Under the pieces are notes generated by a model. That model made no database searches, was not told the origin of the DNA, and saw only the letters and a program-made list of their open reading frames with translations. Below, piece after piece: positions 1 to 12,641 of a stretch of DNA of 64,000 bases; the stretch's first letter is position 1; every line of letters starts with the position of its first letter. The stretch covers positions 6,960,977 to 7,024,976 of the forward strand of contig CAKAKS010000031.1 of assembly GCA_916700875.1 (NCBI GenBank). The letters run 5' to 3'. This DNA comes from Sebastes aleutianus (taxonomy: Eukaryota; Chordata; Actinopteri; Perciformes; Sebastidae). The translations under genes and the position numbers were made by a program.

Positions 1-60
1 CTTTGGAAAATACATTGGAAAATATATTTTTCATCTTGGAAATAACATTTGGCAAAGTCG

Positions 61-247
61 ATCTGTTGGTCAGTCCACCATTTTGGTCCGATTGGATGGA
101 TTATCATGATTTTTTTATTTGGACATTCATGGTGCCCAGAGGATGGAACTTGCTGATTTTTCCTTTGGCGCCACCATGAGGTTGACATTATGTGGTTTAG
201 AGTGAAATATCTTGACAACTATTCGATAGATTGCCATGAAATTTGCA
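61..247 (-). repeat. R6 interspersed repeat, inverted fragment
   Basis: The stretch reads, on the opposite strand, like the 18145-18450 copy: a TGGCAATCYATC-type core, a run ending in GTTGAGATATTTC-like sequence, and a GGACCAAAATGGTGGAC segment. The family is widespread in fish. Its origin (LINE tail or other) is not shown by this copy. Confidence 0.6.
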
Positions 248-1104
248 GTAATAAGTAAGTAATTGCATTAATTTGCTTCCTCTAGCAACAACATAGCAGT
301 TTATATTATATTATACCAAGAGACATACCGACTTTTTACAAAATAAGTTGTTAGAAATGTTTTGCATGCTATTATGTCTATTCAAAGCCTAAAGTGTGTT
401 TAAAGTGCTGTGTGTTTGGATGCAAAAGGAGCACATCATTTTTTACAGCTGCAGAAATATAAACAGCATTTTATTATCAATTTGTCATCCATAAAGTTAC
501 AAACAGGCCAGTAGCTTTTAATGCTTTTATATGTTGATGAATTACACTTTAGTTCAGTAAATAAAGAGAGCTGCGGACTAACAGTGTGGCATGTATATGT
601 GTGCGGTGTGGAGGCACTCGCTAATTTGTATTTGTTTTAGTATTGATTTTTTCTTACTTTTTCATCTATTAAAGAGATTTACTGAGCAGTAAATGCTTTT
701 ATAGAGCCCCGGTGGGCAGTGCATTACAATGCATCATATGACCGCCGTTCAGCGTTTTGTCATCAACTGGAAATAAACAGTTGCACTTTTTCATATTCAC
801 ATGCAGTTAGAGGGGTGAATTATTTCCAACACTAATGCAGAGTGAATCACAGAGAGTGTTTCAGCATTGACACGCCCTTGAATTTGTGCAAGACATCATG
901 TTTTGTTGCATAGTGTTAAAGTATTATTTCCATTAATTTGTCAGTTAAACCTATTGAGGTTTTCCAGATCACAAATCAGCCAAGTCCAGGACTGAATATA
1001 ATGCTCATTGTAAAACGTCCATTGACCGTGCACTCTAACCCAGGACCCCTTGTGTACCATCTACAATGGTTCAAAGAACAGAATCTCATTAAATAAATCT
1101 TTGT
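248..1104. other. Unique-looking AT-rich DNA, nothing recognised
   Basis: There is no open frame of note, no RNA gene and no repeat with a second copy in the window. Confidence 0.5.
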
Positions 1105-1493
1105 TTAAAGGAACAGTGTGTAGGAGGCAGTGTCTAGTGGTGTGGTTGCAGATTACAACTTCTCCCGTGTGCCAAGCGTGTAGGATCGCTATGGTGGCCG
1201 ACGCGAAAAAGTGAATGGCCCTCTCTAGAGCCAGTTGTTGTAAGAGTAGAGTGTGTGTGTGTGTACGTCTGAAGTGAGTGGTGAAGCAAGAGAGAGAGAG
1301 AGCAGCGGCGACATGAGCGAGTAATGTTGTCGACTCCGGCCCAAGCAGGAAAAGTTAACAGTGTTTGGTTTGTCCGTTCTGGGATACTGTAGAAACATTG
1401 CGGTGCAACATGGCATTAAGAATACATACTCATTGATATTATATTCATTTTCTGCTAATAGATCCCTCTAATTGTTACACACTGGTCCTTTAA
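1105..1493 (+). mobile_element. R1 MITE-like element, copy 1
   Basis: The element is bounded by TTAA on both sides and has inverted ends (AAAGGAACAGTGTGTAGG against TTACACACTGGTCCTTT). The interior holds a GAGAGAGAG tract and a TTTGGTTTGTCCGTTCTGGG block shared with the copies at 8825, 9634 and 50869. It is shorter than the 8825 copy because about 120 bp after the GCAACATGG motif is missing. There is no coding capacity, so it would be non-autonomous. Confidence 0.85.
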
Positions 1494-1563
1494 AGAAGTC
1501 AGACATTTTTGTTACAGTGTCTTCTAATTAGTCTTTGGCTGGTTCTCATATTGACATCACTCA

Positions 1564-1926
1564 AGGGGTGTTGTGATGTACCAGTATTGATGATAACCGT
1601 GATATTTAAAAAATGTAATATTGATATCATGTTAATAATACACATGTTATAATATTGTGCAAATAATCCAGCGCCTGTTAAATCATTTTATATATATACA
1701 GTTATGGTTACAGATTCTCCTCCTCCCTACTCGTATTTTGAGTGTAATTCATTTGCAAAAAAAAAAAAGAGACAGAATGCGTGCAATAAAAACGAAGTTA
1801 GAGATGAATTTGACTGATAGCATTGTTATTATTTTTTTTGTTCAAATCTATAGATATCGTGATAATATCGTTATCGTGAATTATTTGGCCATGATAATCG
1901 TGTAATTAAAATCTGATATCAGCCCT
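1564..1926 (+). mobile_element. R2 AT-rich hAT-like element, copy 1
   Basis: The element runs from AGGGGTGTTGTGATGTACC to CTGATATCAGCCCT, with short inverted ends (AGGGGTG/CAGCCCT) and many GATAT and TATCG motifs. The copy at 51066-51386 is in the opposite orientation and has an 8-bp target duplication, which points to the hAT superfamily. Non-coding. Confidence 0.7.
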
Positions 1927-3770
1927 ATTCAACAACCTATTTAATTTAGTAGAGTGAGAAAAGCATCTTAATTGAACAAGATATGTTGTTTTAACACGAT
2001 AGGATTCTTGATGCGAAATAAGTTGATGTGTCTGACTTTCTCTTTTATTTTCCACCCACATTCTTTGGCTTTATGTTGAATCAATCTTTTTCTCTTTTTC
2101 TTAATTTTCAGTCTCTTTTTTTCTTTTACATAAAACTGTTGCTCATGCAATGAGACTTGTTCTTGGTCTGTTGAACCTGAGCTTCTTTCCCTTGTAAAAT
2201 CAATATGACATGAATAGAAACAGTCATCATAGTATGACATCATAACATTAAATCATCTTATTATAAAAGAAGCGTCAACACCCTATCCTCAATGCCTCTC
2301 TTGTCCAATGTCACAGTTTCTGCCGTGTCACCTCCACCGAATCATTTCATCACCACAGAATTAGCTTTCCATTTTTTGGAATTGAGATAAAAATCCATCT
2401 GATCGCCTTTGTTTTTGCTTCACTGACAATTTCCGGAGAATTCTCCAATCCCTCCTCTCTAAATCTACTCCGTCCCTGCTGCCATTCAAACATACTCGCC
2501 ACTAATTGATTCTCTGTTGCTTGCTGGTTTCCGTATCAGGCTGACTGTCAGCCTGGGAGATGGGAAGCATTGAGAGGTACACTGCTGCTTCAGCAGATCT
2601 GATGGATAGCACAAACTGTATCATCTTCTCCCATGCAGACGTGCAGGAGAGGAACTTTTTACTCGCTCTGTGCAATATTGTGGTACTCAGAGAATAGCTT
2701 ATTGGATCCAGTATTTCAATCTACATCGTCTTGTGTTCATGTCGTCCCATCTGCATTGCAGCCTGTGACTAAAGCCGTCTTGCTATGTTGACAAAGACCC
2801 ACACAATGTTTACTGTTGAGAGGAAAGAGCATCTTTGTAATATTAGTCACACATCTCTATGATGCGCAGCCTATAGTATGTGACTTCTCTGACCGTATTA
2901 CTGAGGCATCAAAGCAATTCATTTGGTTTTGATTGATTTTTAACTTTAATTTCAAATTCAGTTACATTGTGTGTGCATTGGGGGATTTGTGAATAGCATC
3001 AGTGCATTATGCAACATAGTAAAATAAGTGAGCTATGCATTTTACTGAGCATTTTGAATAGTTAAGTACCATTGACGTCCACTGGAAATGGCAAATTTGC
3101 ATCATGATCATTTTCATAAAGCATTTAAATTATTACCAGCTGAGACAGCATGTGGCTGGTATTGTTTTCACCTATTGTATTTGTGTCATCTTGGCAAAAT
3201 GTAGTCCTGCAGACACCTACTGTAGCAGGTACCATGGAAGCGGTTTTGATTATGTTGCCAGGTGTTTATATTTCTGTGGGCAGATTTTGTCACTATGATA
3301 GTGTCATAACCGTGCAAGATGCAGTAACGAAACTTTACAGGTGTGTAGTTGAGATCAAAACGAAGGCTGAGTTTGAGGATGGGTGTGGGGGGGTAGGAAG
3401 TGTAGAAGGGGCCATTGACCCCCTCACTTTAAACACCCCTAGCCCGATTTGGAGTCACGGCTGGTGTGATCCCATCGAAAGCTGGTCTCTAGTTTAGTTT
3501 TGCATATGCACTTATTTGCCATGTGTATTACATGGACTTTTGCAGGTACATTTGTGAACTTTTTTTGCTTTTTGTGGATTTTTGTTCATATGTTCAGGCA
3601 GCTGATTTAATTAATTTTAATTATGTTAAAACAAGTCAACATAGAAAAACAACTGCCATCATTTTTTAAACTGCGAACGGTTTCGCTCTCAATAATAACA
3701 TCTGAATTACAAGTATTTGGGGACCATATGCATGAATGGCTGTGACAGTAAATTTTCCCTTTAAAAAGCC
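1927..3770. other. Unique-looking DNA, nothing firm
   Basis: A pyrimidine-rich patch lies near 2075-2130 (and gives a spurious Lys-rich frame on the - strand), with a G-run near 3385-3395. Small frames at 3104-3497 do not look coding. No repeat with a second full copy was found. Confidence 0.45.
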
Positions 3771-4277
3771 AACACGGTCTCAACTCCCAACATACTGCCA
3801 CTTTGTCAGACCCCTTGGCGTCACTTTCTGGTCGCAGTAAACACGTGCTTAATGATGTGAATTAAACACCTGCTTAGGTTTAGGCAACAAAACCACTTAG
3901 ATAGGTTTAAGAAAAAAACAACAACACGGTTGGGCTTAAAATTACTACATTTGTAAAGTGAAAATGTGACTTGACGTTGTGAACACGCGACATGAACAAA
4001 CAGCAGATTGCAAAGTGAAACGTAACACATGGGACACAAACAGCGGTCTCCTGGATGAAAGCCCTGTGTTTGTTGGACCCATCCACCTCCCCTCTCCCCC
4101 AGCCCAGTGTGTATCTTGCACTCACCACAGCACATTCTTTGAGCGTCTACTGTTGCCGCGATGGGTTTACATTAATGGAAAGCCCGGTGCGTCTCACACC
4201 GCCACTGAAGGGTGCTTTGTGCGGCGGTATTGAACGCCGAAGACCGTGACAAAGCGTCAGTATTTGAGAACAGGCTG
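3771..4277 (+). mobile_element. R3 element with TTTAGGCAAC motif, copy 1
   Basis: Degenerate inverted ends carry CTTTGTCA near each terminus (left about 3791, right about 4246 on the other strand). Internal landmarks are TTAGGTTTAGGCAACAAAAC, GGACACAAACAGCGGTCTCC and TTTGTTGGACCCATCCACC. The same landmarks recur at 44341-44832 and 47340-47880. Non-coding, so non-autonomous. Confidence 0.75.
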
Positions 4278-4292
4278 AAAAGGCGCACTGCC

Positions 4293-4475
4293 GGAGCGCC
4301 TTCATAGCTGAGTGGTTACGGTGTATGCCACATTACAGCGGCATCCTGGGTTCGATTCTTGGGACTTTTGTTGCATGTCATACCCCTCTCTCCCCTCATT
4401 TCCTGTATCTGTCTCTACACTGTCAAATAAAGGCAAAATTTCCAAAATAATAATAAGAAAAAAATAAAGAAAAAA
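4293..4475 (+). mobile_element. tRNA-derived SINE
   Basis: The 5' part resembles a tRNA gene: an A-box-like TAGCTGAGTGGTTACGG at 4305-4321 and a B-box-like GGGTTCGATTC at 4349-4359. A SINE body follows (TTGCATGTCATACCCCTCTC) and then a tail with TCAAATAAAGGC and an A-rich run. The anticodon region is not that of a working tRNA. SINEs with this body are common in spiny-rayed fishes. It lies 15 bp after the R3 copy. Confidence 0.85.
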
Positions 4476-4489
4476 AACACACACTCCAT

Positions 4490-5696
4490 TACTATTATTA
4501 TCTAATGTAGTTTGCTAAATGGTAATAACACAAATTAGGAAAAAAGCAGTAGTAAATAAACAGAAAGGGCACAGGGATTGATATGCAGGAAGGACAGTTG
4601 CTGCAGAACAATAACAGAAAGTTTCTCCATCCTGAAGTTATTGTGCAGTGTCATTTCATTTTTTGTGGACAGGTGATCCACAGCAACTCAGGACACTTCC
4701 AGCTCCTCATTGTCCCACACTTCCAGAGCTGATGCACTGCAGGAACAACACAGTAAAGTTTCTATGCAGCGAGCCAAGTGTATTCTCATTCTGTGAGCTA
4801 TAGAGCAATAAGCATCTTCAGAAAGCTTTACTGTACAGCCCTGGTGGCAGTACATAAATTAGCAAGAGAACGCAGTGTTCACTTTAGGATATTATGCAGA
4901 GAAGGCGTCATGGGCTGTCTCTACCGCCACTGCAGCAACATTACTGTGATTAATGCCGCGTTTCACCCATCCCAAAGAAGAAAAGTCCTGAAACTGCCTC
5001 TTGTCCTTCTGCTAATGCACCAGCCAGTTTGACCTAATTGTAGCTCATCTCGAGCTAGAAAGCTGCTCACTGAGACAGTTATTAACTATCCCATTCCCCC
5101 CGTCATGAAATCGCAATTGCATCAGAGCATTTAATGTTTAATACTTCCATAAATTTGCCAGCATGTGTCCTATTCGGTTGGAGGCTGAACCGCCGATGCA
5201 TTTCCACTGTCTCTAACTGTGACATACAACCAGCCCTCTCCCATCAGCCCTCACTGTGTCTGCTGCAGCGCATCTATAGTGCATTATGGCCAGAACCATA
5301 ATGAGCAAAGTCACTGAGTTATTAAAGTTGGGAATAATACGCTGACCCTTTCCAAAGACTTTGGAATTTAATGGTTCTACTTGTTCATCATTGTTTTTAT
5401 CTATCAGCTCCCTCTCCAAATGTGTGCAAATGTAACACTGAACAACAAGATTATATAGATATAACATTAACTTCAGTTTATAATGAAGATGTTGTCTCTT
5501 TCCCAGTTATCTCAACATTGTCTGATGTCTCACAAAATGGATTTTCATACATCTGTAAACCTCCAGGTGGCAGCCCAGCCACTGCCTTACTTCCCACTGA
5601 GAACATCTCATAAACAGTCAAATCTGCATCACTGCTCCTAACAAGACAGTTTGGTGGAGAACATGTCTATGGCCTGACCAAGTCTCTTTTGCTTTC
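4490..5696. other. Unique-looking DNA, nothing recognised
   Basis: Short frames on both strands overlap each other and lack splice context. No repeat partner was found in the window. Confidence 0.45.
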
Positions 5697-6000
5697 CAGT
5701 GTTACACCAAAATCTGTGACCGCAGAGAGAACAGCAACACATGAGGTCACCATATCTGATGGCTGTGGTCAGAAAATGTGACCCCACTGAACCTGTATGA
5801 TAAATGAGGCAAATATATGACAGAAAACACACAAAACTAAATTGTTAAAAAAAAAAAAAATGTAGTTTTTTTTCAATTCACAAAACTCTAAAAGAAAAGT
5901 AAAAGAGGTACAGTGGGGGCACATTTTCTGACGACAGTCGTCAGAAATGGTGACCTTGTGTTGCTCTGCGGTCACAGATTTTGGTTTGCAACAACAGTGT
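5697..6000. repeat. R7 foldback (palindromic) element
   Basis: The arms at about 5697-5790 and 5911-6000 are inverted copies, sharing CCAAAATCTGTGACCGCAGAG, a GGTCACCATNTCTGA block and CAGAAAATGTGNCCCCACTG. The second arm contains its own small palindrome (TTTCTGACGACAGTCGTCAG region, near 5929-5947). An A14 run lies in the loop (5848-5861). Ends are CAGTGTT/AACAGTG. Non-coding foldback MITE type. Confidence 0.75.
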
Positions 6001-6004
6001 GTCC

Positions 6005-6552
6005 TTAAAGCTACAGTAGGCAGAATGTTTTTGGCATCATTGCGCAAAAATTCCATAATAACCTTTCAGCATATTATAATTTTGTTGCTTTGACAGATAA
6101 TTCAACTTCTGCACCTCCTCATGGCTCTGTTTTCAGGCTTTGAAAAATCTGACGGGAGACCTTGGCCAATCGCAGGTCATTTCAGAGAGAGAGAGCGTTC
6201 CTATTGGCTGTTCATTCAACGGAGGCAGGTGTCAATCACTCGGGAACTCGGATCAAATGGTCAAACTAGGCAGCGCTGATCAAATATGAAGGCGCTGCCT
6301 AGTTTGACCGTTTGCGAGTGATTGACAGCTTCTCAGAAATGGCAGCTGAACGGAAGGCTTCAGCTCGGCTCTGATTGGTTGTTTTCCTCCGGTCTGTGAA
6401 ATCCTGCAGATGCTATTAGAAGCATCGGAGAACACAAAGGCACATGATTTTTTATCAGATTACCTGTCTCATGCACTATTGTCAGGATATAATGACCGTT
6501 TTCTAAAAATAACTTTATTTAAATAATCCAATTCTACCCACTGCTGCTTTAA
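6005..6552. mobile_element. R8 MITE-like element with TTAA ends
   Basis: TTAA is present at both edges. Inverted ends of about 22 bp read AAGCTACAGTAGGCAGAAT on the left and the complement of ATTCTACCCACTGCTGCTTT on the right. Inside is a second inverted pair at 6231-6277 and 6290-6327 (arms contain GTCAATCACTCG and TCAAACTAGGCAGCGC). No coding capacity. Confidence 0.8.
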
Positions 6553-8824
6553 GCATCAACTAGATCAGCTGTTAGTTTCCTCTCCGATGCTCTACACACT
6601 GTGAATCAGTGGAACAAGCTAAGTGGCAAAGTGTTTTATTTTTGGACACTTCCTTCTCTGCATCCGAGTTCTCTTCAACACCACACTCGCAGCCAAACAC
6701 ATGTCCCAATCTGTGGCCAAATGCAGTCCAGCTGCCTGTTGTCTCCCACACTGTTGTGAGAGGTTTATGATGATAAGATGCAACCTGCGCTGACTTCTAC
6801 GTTTAAGATAGTTTAAGGAAAACCCTTAATTCATTAGGTCTTCAAGCTGTGTAATGAGGAATTGCTGTGGTGATACATCTGTTTTGTTTTCCAACAGAGG
6901 AACTGGAAATTGTCCCTTTAAGCACAATATTTAATAATGATTTTTATGTTTGATCGATGCTTGTGTGCACTCAGAACAAAGAGTGATTGACCTGGCTCCC
7001 GTTAGACCATGTAACCATCAAATTGCCCTTTTTCAAGCTCTGCAACAACAATACGATGTCTACCATCAGTGGCTGCACATCCAGTCCAATACAGAGGGTG
7101 ACAGATAGGCAATACACTCACTCCAAGAAATTTCACACTTTTTTTTCCTCCCCAGAAAATCCAAGCTGGCCTCTCATCTCAATATTCAGTAGGGTCAGAC
7201 TGCCAAAAAAGAAGAACACACAATGAGCCATCTGGTAAATCGTATAGTCCTCTCATCAACTCTGTCCAATCTGGAGTTTCTCACAAAAAACATTGACATC
7301 AATAAGCTTCTTTGACCAGAGGGTAAGATCTTAAAGTGATATTGAACAGATTGTGAAATAAATAAATAAATAGAATAGATGAAATCATCAATTCCTTCTT
7401 CTCTTTTTGTTTTGTTGCCATTTTGCGGTGAAAATACAAAGAAAGCACGCTATTAAATACTCTCCTCGGAAACAAAAATATATCTGAAAATAGCTGCCGA
7501 ACATGAAGCCAGTACTCGTGCAGGAGAACCGGCGTGCTTGGCTTCACTCCAGTGCTCAGCTATCCAAACACTGTGTGTGTCTATCTGTCTGCATTAGCTG
7601 GCCACCATCCTGGATTCCTCTGTTCTTGTTTTAGGGTTGGGAGATTTAAACATGACCCATAATTGAATGCAAAGGGGGCGCAGGAACCCGGTTTTTCCCT
7701 CCAGCCAGAGCAGGATGACTGGACAAACGGAGGGAGGGGGTCTTCTCAGTTCGCCGGCATCCACAGGGTGGAAAAAGTGGGAGTACAGCGGATGCAGCTG
7801 ATTTACATTTAGAGCTTTTAATTGCCCACTTTCGAGTCCTATTACTGGAGTTTTGTACCTGTTTATGTTGCCAGCCCCGTATGTTCCACCAGGATTTGAA
7901 ATTCATGTACTGTCGAAATCGTCAATCATACTGACAGCTCGAGAGGGCTCCAGCTGCCATGGCGGCCAAACGCTTTATAGTTATAACTCTAAATATTGCG
8001 TAACTTATAATTAATAGTAAGCTTATAAAGAGGAGTTTATGACCAAAGTGGATAGCAGAAAATAAATAGTGGAAGAGAAAAATACTGTATATTGTATAAA
8101 CATGTATGTGCTATTATTTCAGTTTTATTCACAGCATCAGGACAGGATGGGATTTCCTTCAAAAACAAGATCACACACACAAACCGATCCCTTATTACTT
8201 TGTAGCTGTGCCACCAAGTGTTCGGTTTACTGTCTCTTCGCTCTTTGGTCCCTTTGATGTCCCCAGACTCACCCAAAATCACCTTAAGTCTCAACACGCT
8301 GTGGCATGAAATATACAGTAGTCAGGGCTCATTATATAAACCACAACATTATCCACATGCTTCTTCAACATAGAAGAACAGTCACCATCTACCTTATGTG
8401 TTGCACAGGGCCCAGTCATCACAGTGCTTTCCTCTTCCCTTTACTCTGCAGAAAAGTGTTTCAGAAGCTTGAAGATGTAATGATCATTATCAGGATCTGC
8501 AGTGACTCCGCAACAGCGAGGTGAGCTGTGTTACGGTTCATTAGGTGATGTTCTACATCAGTCACAGCTTTATGTTAAGCACTTCATCTGTGATGAAAGC
8601 AAAGGTAAAAGACAATAAGTCTGTTATTGGGCACTTACTTACTTTACTTAATTTTCATACTTTTGATCAAAGACATAACTATATAACATGAATATAATAT
8701 TCCAAACTATACTCTTGTAATTCAGAAATTCATGCCTGAATCTAATTTTGTTCAGGAAGCTAATGAGATCCTACCACTGCTATATTCTTAAGAAATTCAA
8801 AAATGTTAACTTTTGATCATTTTA
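6553..8824. other. Unique-looking DNA, nothing recognised
   Basis: Frames at 7299-7547, 7646-7906 and 8037-8309 are short, occur on both strands and show no exon signals I trust. No repeat partner was seen. Confidence 0.45.
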
Positions 8825-9338
8825 TTAAAGGTCCAGTGTGTAGGATCTGGCAGTATCTAGCGGTGAGGTGAGGAGATTGCAACCAACTGAAGTCTCTCCC
8901 ACGTGCCAAGTGTGTTGGAGAGCTACGGTGGCCGACTCGAAAATGTGAATGGCCCTCTCTGGAGCCACTTGTTGTAAGAGTAGTGTTGGTCATTTGGAGC
9001 AGAGCCAGTGTGTAGTGTGTGGAAAGTGAGTGGTGAAGCGAGAGAGAGAGAGAGCGGCGGCGACGGGAGCGAGTAACGTTATCGACTCCAGCCCAAGAAA
9101 GAAAAGTTAACAGAGTTTGGTTTGTCCGTTCTGGGCTACTGTAGCAACATGGCGGTGCAACATGGCGGACTCCGTAAAGAGGACCCTCTCCCTATGTAGA
9201 TATAAACGGCTCATTCTAAACTAAGAAAAACACGATTGTTATTTTCAGGTCATTATACACCAAAGAAAACATACTTATTAATATTATATTCTATTTCTGC
9301 CAATAGATCCCCCCAATAGTTACACACTGGTCCTTTAA
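8825..9338 (+). mobile_element. R1 MITE-like element, copy 2 (most complete)
   Basis: TTAA occurs at 8825-8828 and 9335-9338. Ends are AGGTCCAGTGTGTAGGATC and the complement of TTACACACTGGTCCTTT. The interior includes GGCGACGGGAGCGAGTAACG, AACATGGCGGTGCAACATGG and GATATAAACGGCTCATTCTA. The length is 514 bp. It faces copy 3 in inverted orientation across a spacer of about 295 bp. Non-coding. Confidence 0.85.
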
Positions 9339-9633
9339 ATTTGCTATTTCTAAACTCATGCATACATTCCTAAATAACCAGGCTGCTCAGTGGCTCCTAA
9401 GGGGTGCATGGGGAACTAAATCCTCCTTTTGACAGATGTGTTTTTCTGTTCAGGGGATCATTATGTGGAGCTCCTTTCACAGAGCTCAAAATGGATCATT
9501 GAAACAGCTTTCAAAGGGGAACTCCACTGACTTCACACATCAAATCCTGTTTACAGGTCTTTGGGAGTACTACTGCATATCTGAACAAGGTTGTTTGATA
9601 ACTTTTGTGGCTTGAAATAGCCTTAAAACAAGC

Positions 9634-10108
9634 CTTGTAACAATCGGGGGTATCTGTTGGCAGAAATGGAAATACAATATTAATAAGTATGTTTTCTTTT
9701 GTGTATAATCACCTGATAATAAGAATCGTTGTGTTTTTGTTACCTTAGAATGAGACGTTTATATCTACATAGGGAGCGGGTCCTCTCCACGGAGTCCGCC
9801 ATGTTGCCACAGTAGCCCAGAACGGACAAACCAAACTCTGTTAACTTTTCCTGCTTGGGCCGGAGTCAATAATGTTACTCGCTGCCGTCGCCGCCGCTCT
9901 CTCTCTCTCTTACTTCACCACTCACTTCCCACCTTTGCTCCAAATTACCCATATTCTTACAACAACTGGCTCTAGAGAGGGCCATTTGCGTTTTTGCATC
10001 GGCCACCATAGCAATCCTACATGCTTGTCACACGGGAGAGGCTTCAGTTGGTTGCAATCTGCAACCTCGCTGCTAGATACCGCCAAATCATACACACTGA
10101 ACCTTTAA
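9634..10108 (-). mobile_element. R1 MITE-like element, copy 3 (inverted)
   Basis: This is the reverse complement of copy 2: GATATAAACG is seen as CGTTTATATC, the GA-rich tract as CTCTCTCTCT, and the end TACACACTGAACCTTTAA at 10091-10108. The left terminus (GTAACAATCGGGGGTATC) has lost the last dozen bases of the inverted end. With copy 2 it makes an inverted pair with arms of about 475 bp. Confidence 0.85.
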
Positions 10109-11969
10109 GTGTCATCACTTGAGGATATTTGGAGCCCCAACGTCGGTTGGTTTGCAAATAAAAAAAAAAGTGAGGATACCAAACCCCCTGTGGCCCGCTG
10201 CTCATCTCTGCTTGAGGCTAGCACCTCAAGGTTAGATTAGCTGCTGCTAACACACCAGAACCTCCAACTGAACTGTCGGCAGACAAGTTGCATTGTGGGG
10301 AATGTAGGCGCCAGGTTTTCACAAGAAAGAAGAATGCGCTCTGCTGCATCAATTTTTATCTTTTATTTTTTAATACTATCCATTGAGTCGACAATGTTAT
10401 AGGAGTGCAATGCTAAATCGGTGGAGTTATCTTTTAGAGAGGGCACAATCGTGTGTGAATGATCATTGAATTTAAGGTCATTTCAGTGTATCATTGTTTG
10501 TGTTTTGTGCTGTTTTGTGCTGTTTTGTGCATTTTTTAGGGGATGAACATAGAGGTCATAAGATCAATTCTGTGTTCTGTGTGTCAGTGCTATAACCACA
10601 GTACACCAGCCACATGCACAGGCATGTACGCAGACCCACAATTATTTCTTTTTCAGTAAAGCTCCTTGTGCTTTCTCACCTAAAACAAAACAGCCAAGTT
10701 GAGGTCAAACTTACGGGCTGCTCTTATAACATGACTGATGTCTCTAAATGCAGCCGGCGAGCAGCATGAAGGGCTTGGTGACTTTGGAGGTGGTTGTACA
10801 CGTTGAATGACATACAGCAGATGAAGGGAAAATGTGACTGAGCAGCGTTTCCCCCAGGACTTAACATCAAAGCCTCACCAACAGGAAACATAGTTAATCT
10901 CCCTCGTCTTCCTCCCCAGTGGGATACTCACAGCACAATGAGGGAAAATGGGCCAAGTGAACGAGGCCTATAGAAGGATAAACACACGTGTGCACAAACA
11001 AAAGTGCACTCTTGTGAATCCAAACGCTCACATACACAGACCAAAAAGTACAGTATAGTCTTTAATAGTGTTTACAGTGTAGACCAAGCCTTTCATACTG
11101 CATCGATGTCGACTTTTCCTTTAGAAATTTCTACTTCAAAATGCTTGTCTCGATCCTCTGGGATTGTAGATCACAGACTCACCCTTGTGGAGTGTTTACT
11201 GGCCCAGTGAAGAAGAAGAAGAGGAATAAATTCCACCTTTCCATATATCAGTGCAGTATCCAGCCATGACACAGTGCTCCACACTGAGAGGAGCGAGAGT
11301 TAAGGACCCAGCCCAGCTTAATGGCCTTCCTCCCCTGAAAGGAAGCTATAATTAAAGTTAAGTGAGCAGATGCTGAAAGAAAAGCTTTTTTTGTGATGAT
11401 AAATGTGGTTTTGAATTTAACACCTCAGGGTAGAGGAACCCTATCTAAATGACCCTGAGGCCCCTGCCACTTCTACAGTACGCCGTAATGCTGTAAAGTG
11501 CGGTGACAACACCCTCCTCCACTTCCACTCAGCGCTCCTCCCCTCCCAGCCCGCCGGCTAAGGTTGAAACCCTTCTGTTTCAGAAGGGATTAAGTTACTG
11601 CACTTAAGTGTAGCAACAATGTCGATGAAATTGAGACCAGTAGTGTTTGCATTGTACCTACAAGATAGATAACCCCAACAGTAGAAAGAGGTGTGGGAAG
11701 GAAAAAAAAGAGGGTTAAAACTGCAACATGTTCGCTGCTGCTTTATCATTATTTTGCTGAAAAATCTCTAAAGACCAGACTGCCAGAATGGAAATTATTT
11801 ATTTGTAATACTTTCAAGCAAGCATGTATTTTCTTTTTCTTTTTTGAGATCATTTCCACCATTATTATTATCTCTTCTGCCATTGAAGCACAAAGACATT
11901 TTTTGACATGATACCGAAAACAAGAAGATACATTGCACAATAAAATGCAATAATGTTTGTTTTGAAACA
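10109..11969. other. Unique-looking DNA with minor low-complexity patches
   Basis: It contains a short 10-bp tandem (TGCTGTTTTG) near 10499-10530 and a GAAGAAGAAGAAGAGG patch at 11211-11226. No exon or full repeat element was recognised. Confidence 0.45.
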
Positions 11970-12480
11970 CAATTAAGAATGTAATTGAGTTCTGGTGAGG
12001 TAAAAAAATCAATACAGAATAGTATTGCGTGGCGATATTGTATCTATATACAGACGTCAAGTATTCTGTCTTTCAAAGATTGTTGCGAGCTCAGTCTTAA
12101 AGCTAGAATGAAGATACTGGTATCATATGAAACTGGAAAACATAAGGAATCCATTGGTACCCTCCCATGTTACAGTAGCTTATCGGGAAGAATGCTAAAT
12201 AACGCTCCAAAGTTGCGCTAAATTTTGGCGAGAAAAAACTGGCATGGCTATTTCCACAAGATATGTGAATGAAAACTCTGAGATGAACAGAGTGAAAAGT
12301 GCATCTCATCAGAAAAACAGATATTGACAAACTGCATAATTTGCAGTTGAAAAAAGTAATAAATCGCAATATATCTTATCGCAATACTCATATACGCATA
12401 TCGCAAAATGTTTAAAATCACAATAAGATCATATCGTGACTCAAGTATCGTGATAATATCGTATCGTGGGTCCTCTGGTG
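11970..12480. repeat. Dispersed AT-rich repeat with ATCGNNAT motifs
   Basis: The right part (12340-12475) is dense in ATATCGTAT, TATCGCA and TCGTGATA motifs and ends GTGGGTCCTCTGGTGATTCCCA. The body includes CACAAGATATGTGAATGAAAA, echoed in inverse orientation inside the 58925-59415 element. Fish genomes carry many copies of such repeats. The boundaries here are approximate. Confidence 0.55.
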
Positions 12481-12641
12481 ATTCCCACTTCCATATTTCA
12501 GGTGTATTTTATGTTTTGTGTTTGTCATCTTGTTCCTTCTTATAAATGAATGAATAGATATAATTCTCAGGATTCAGTTAGTACACAATTTGGATGAAAT
12601 CAAACTCCTTTCTCTCAGTTCATCTTTGCCGTCCTTTTCAG

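Noticed and set aside
4293..4365. A functional tRNA gene
   Set aside because: Box-like motifs are present, but the stem pairing and anticodon are not those of a tRNA, and a SINE body follows directly.
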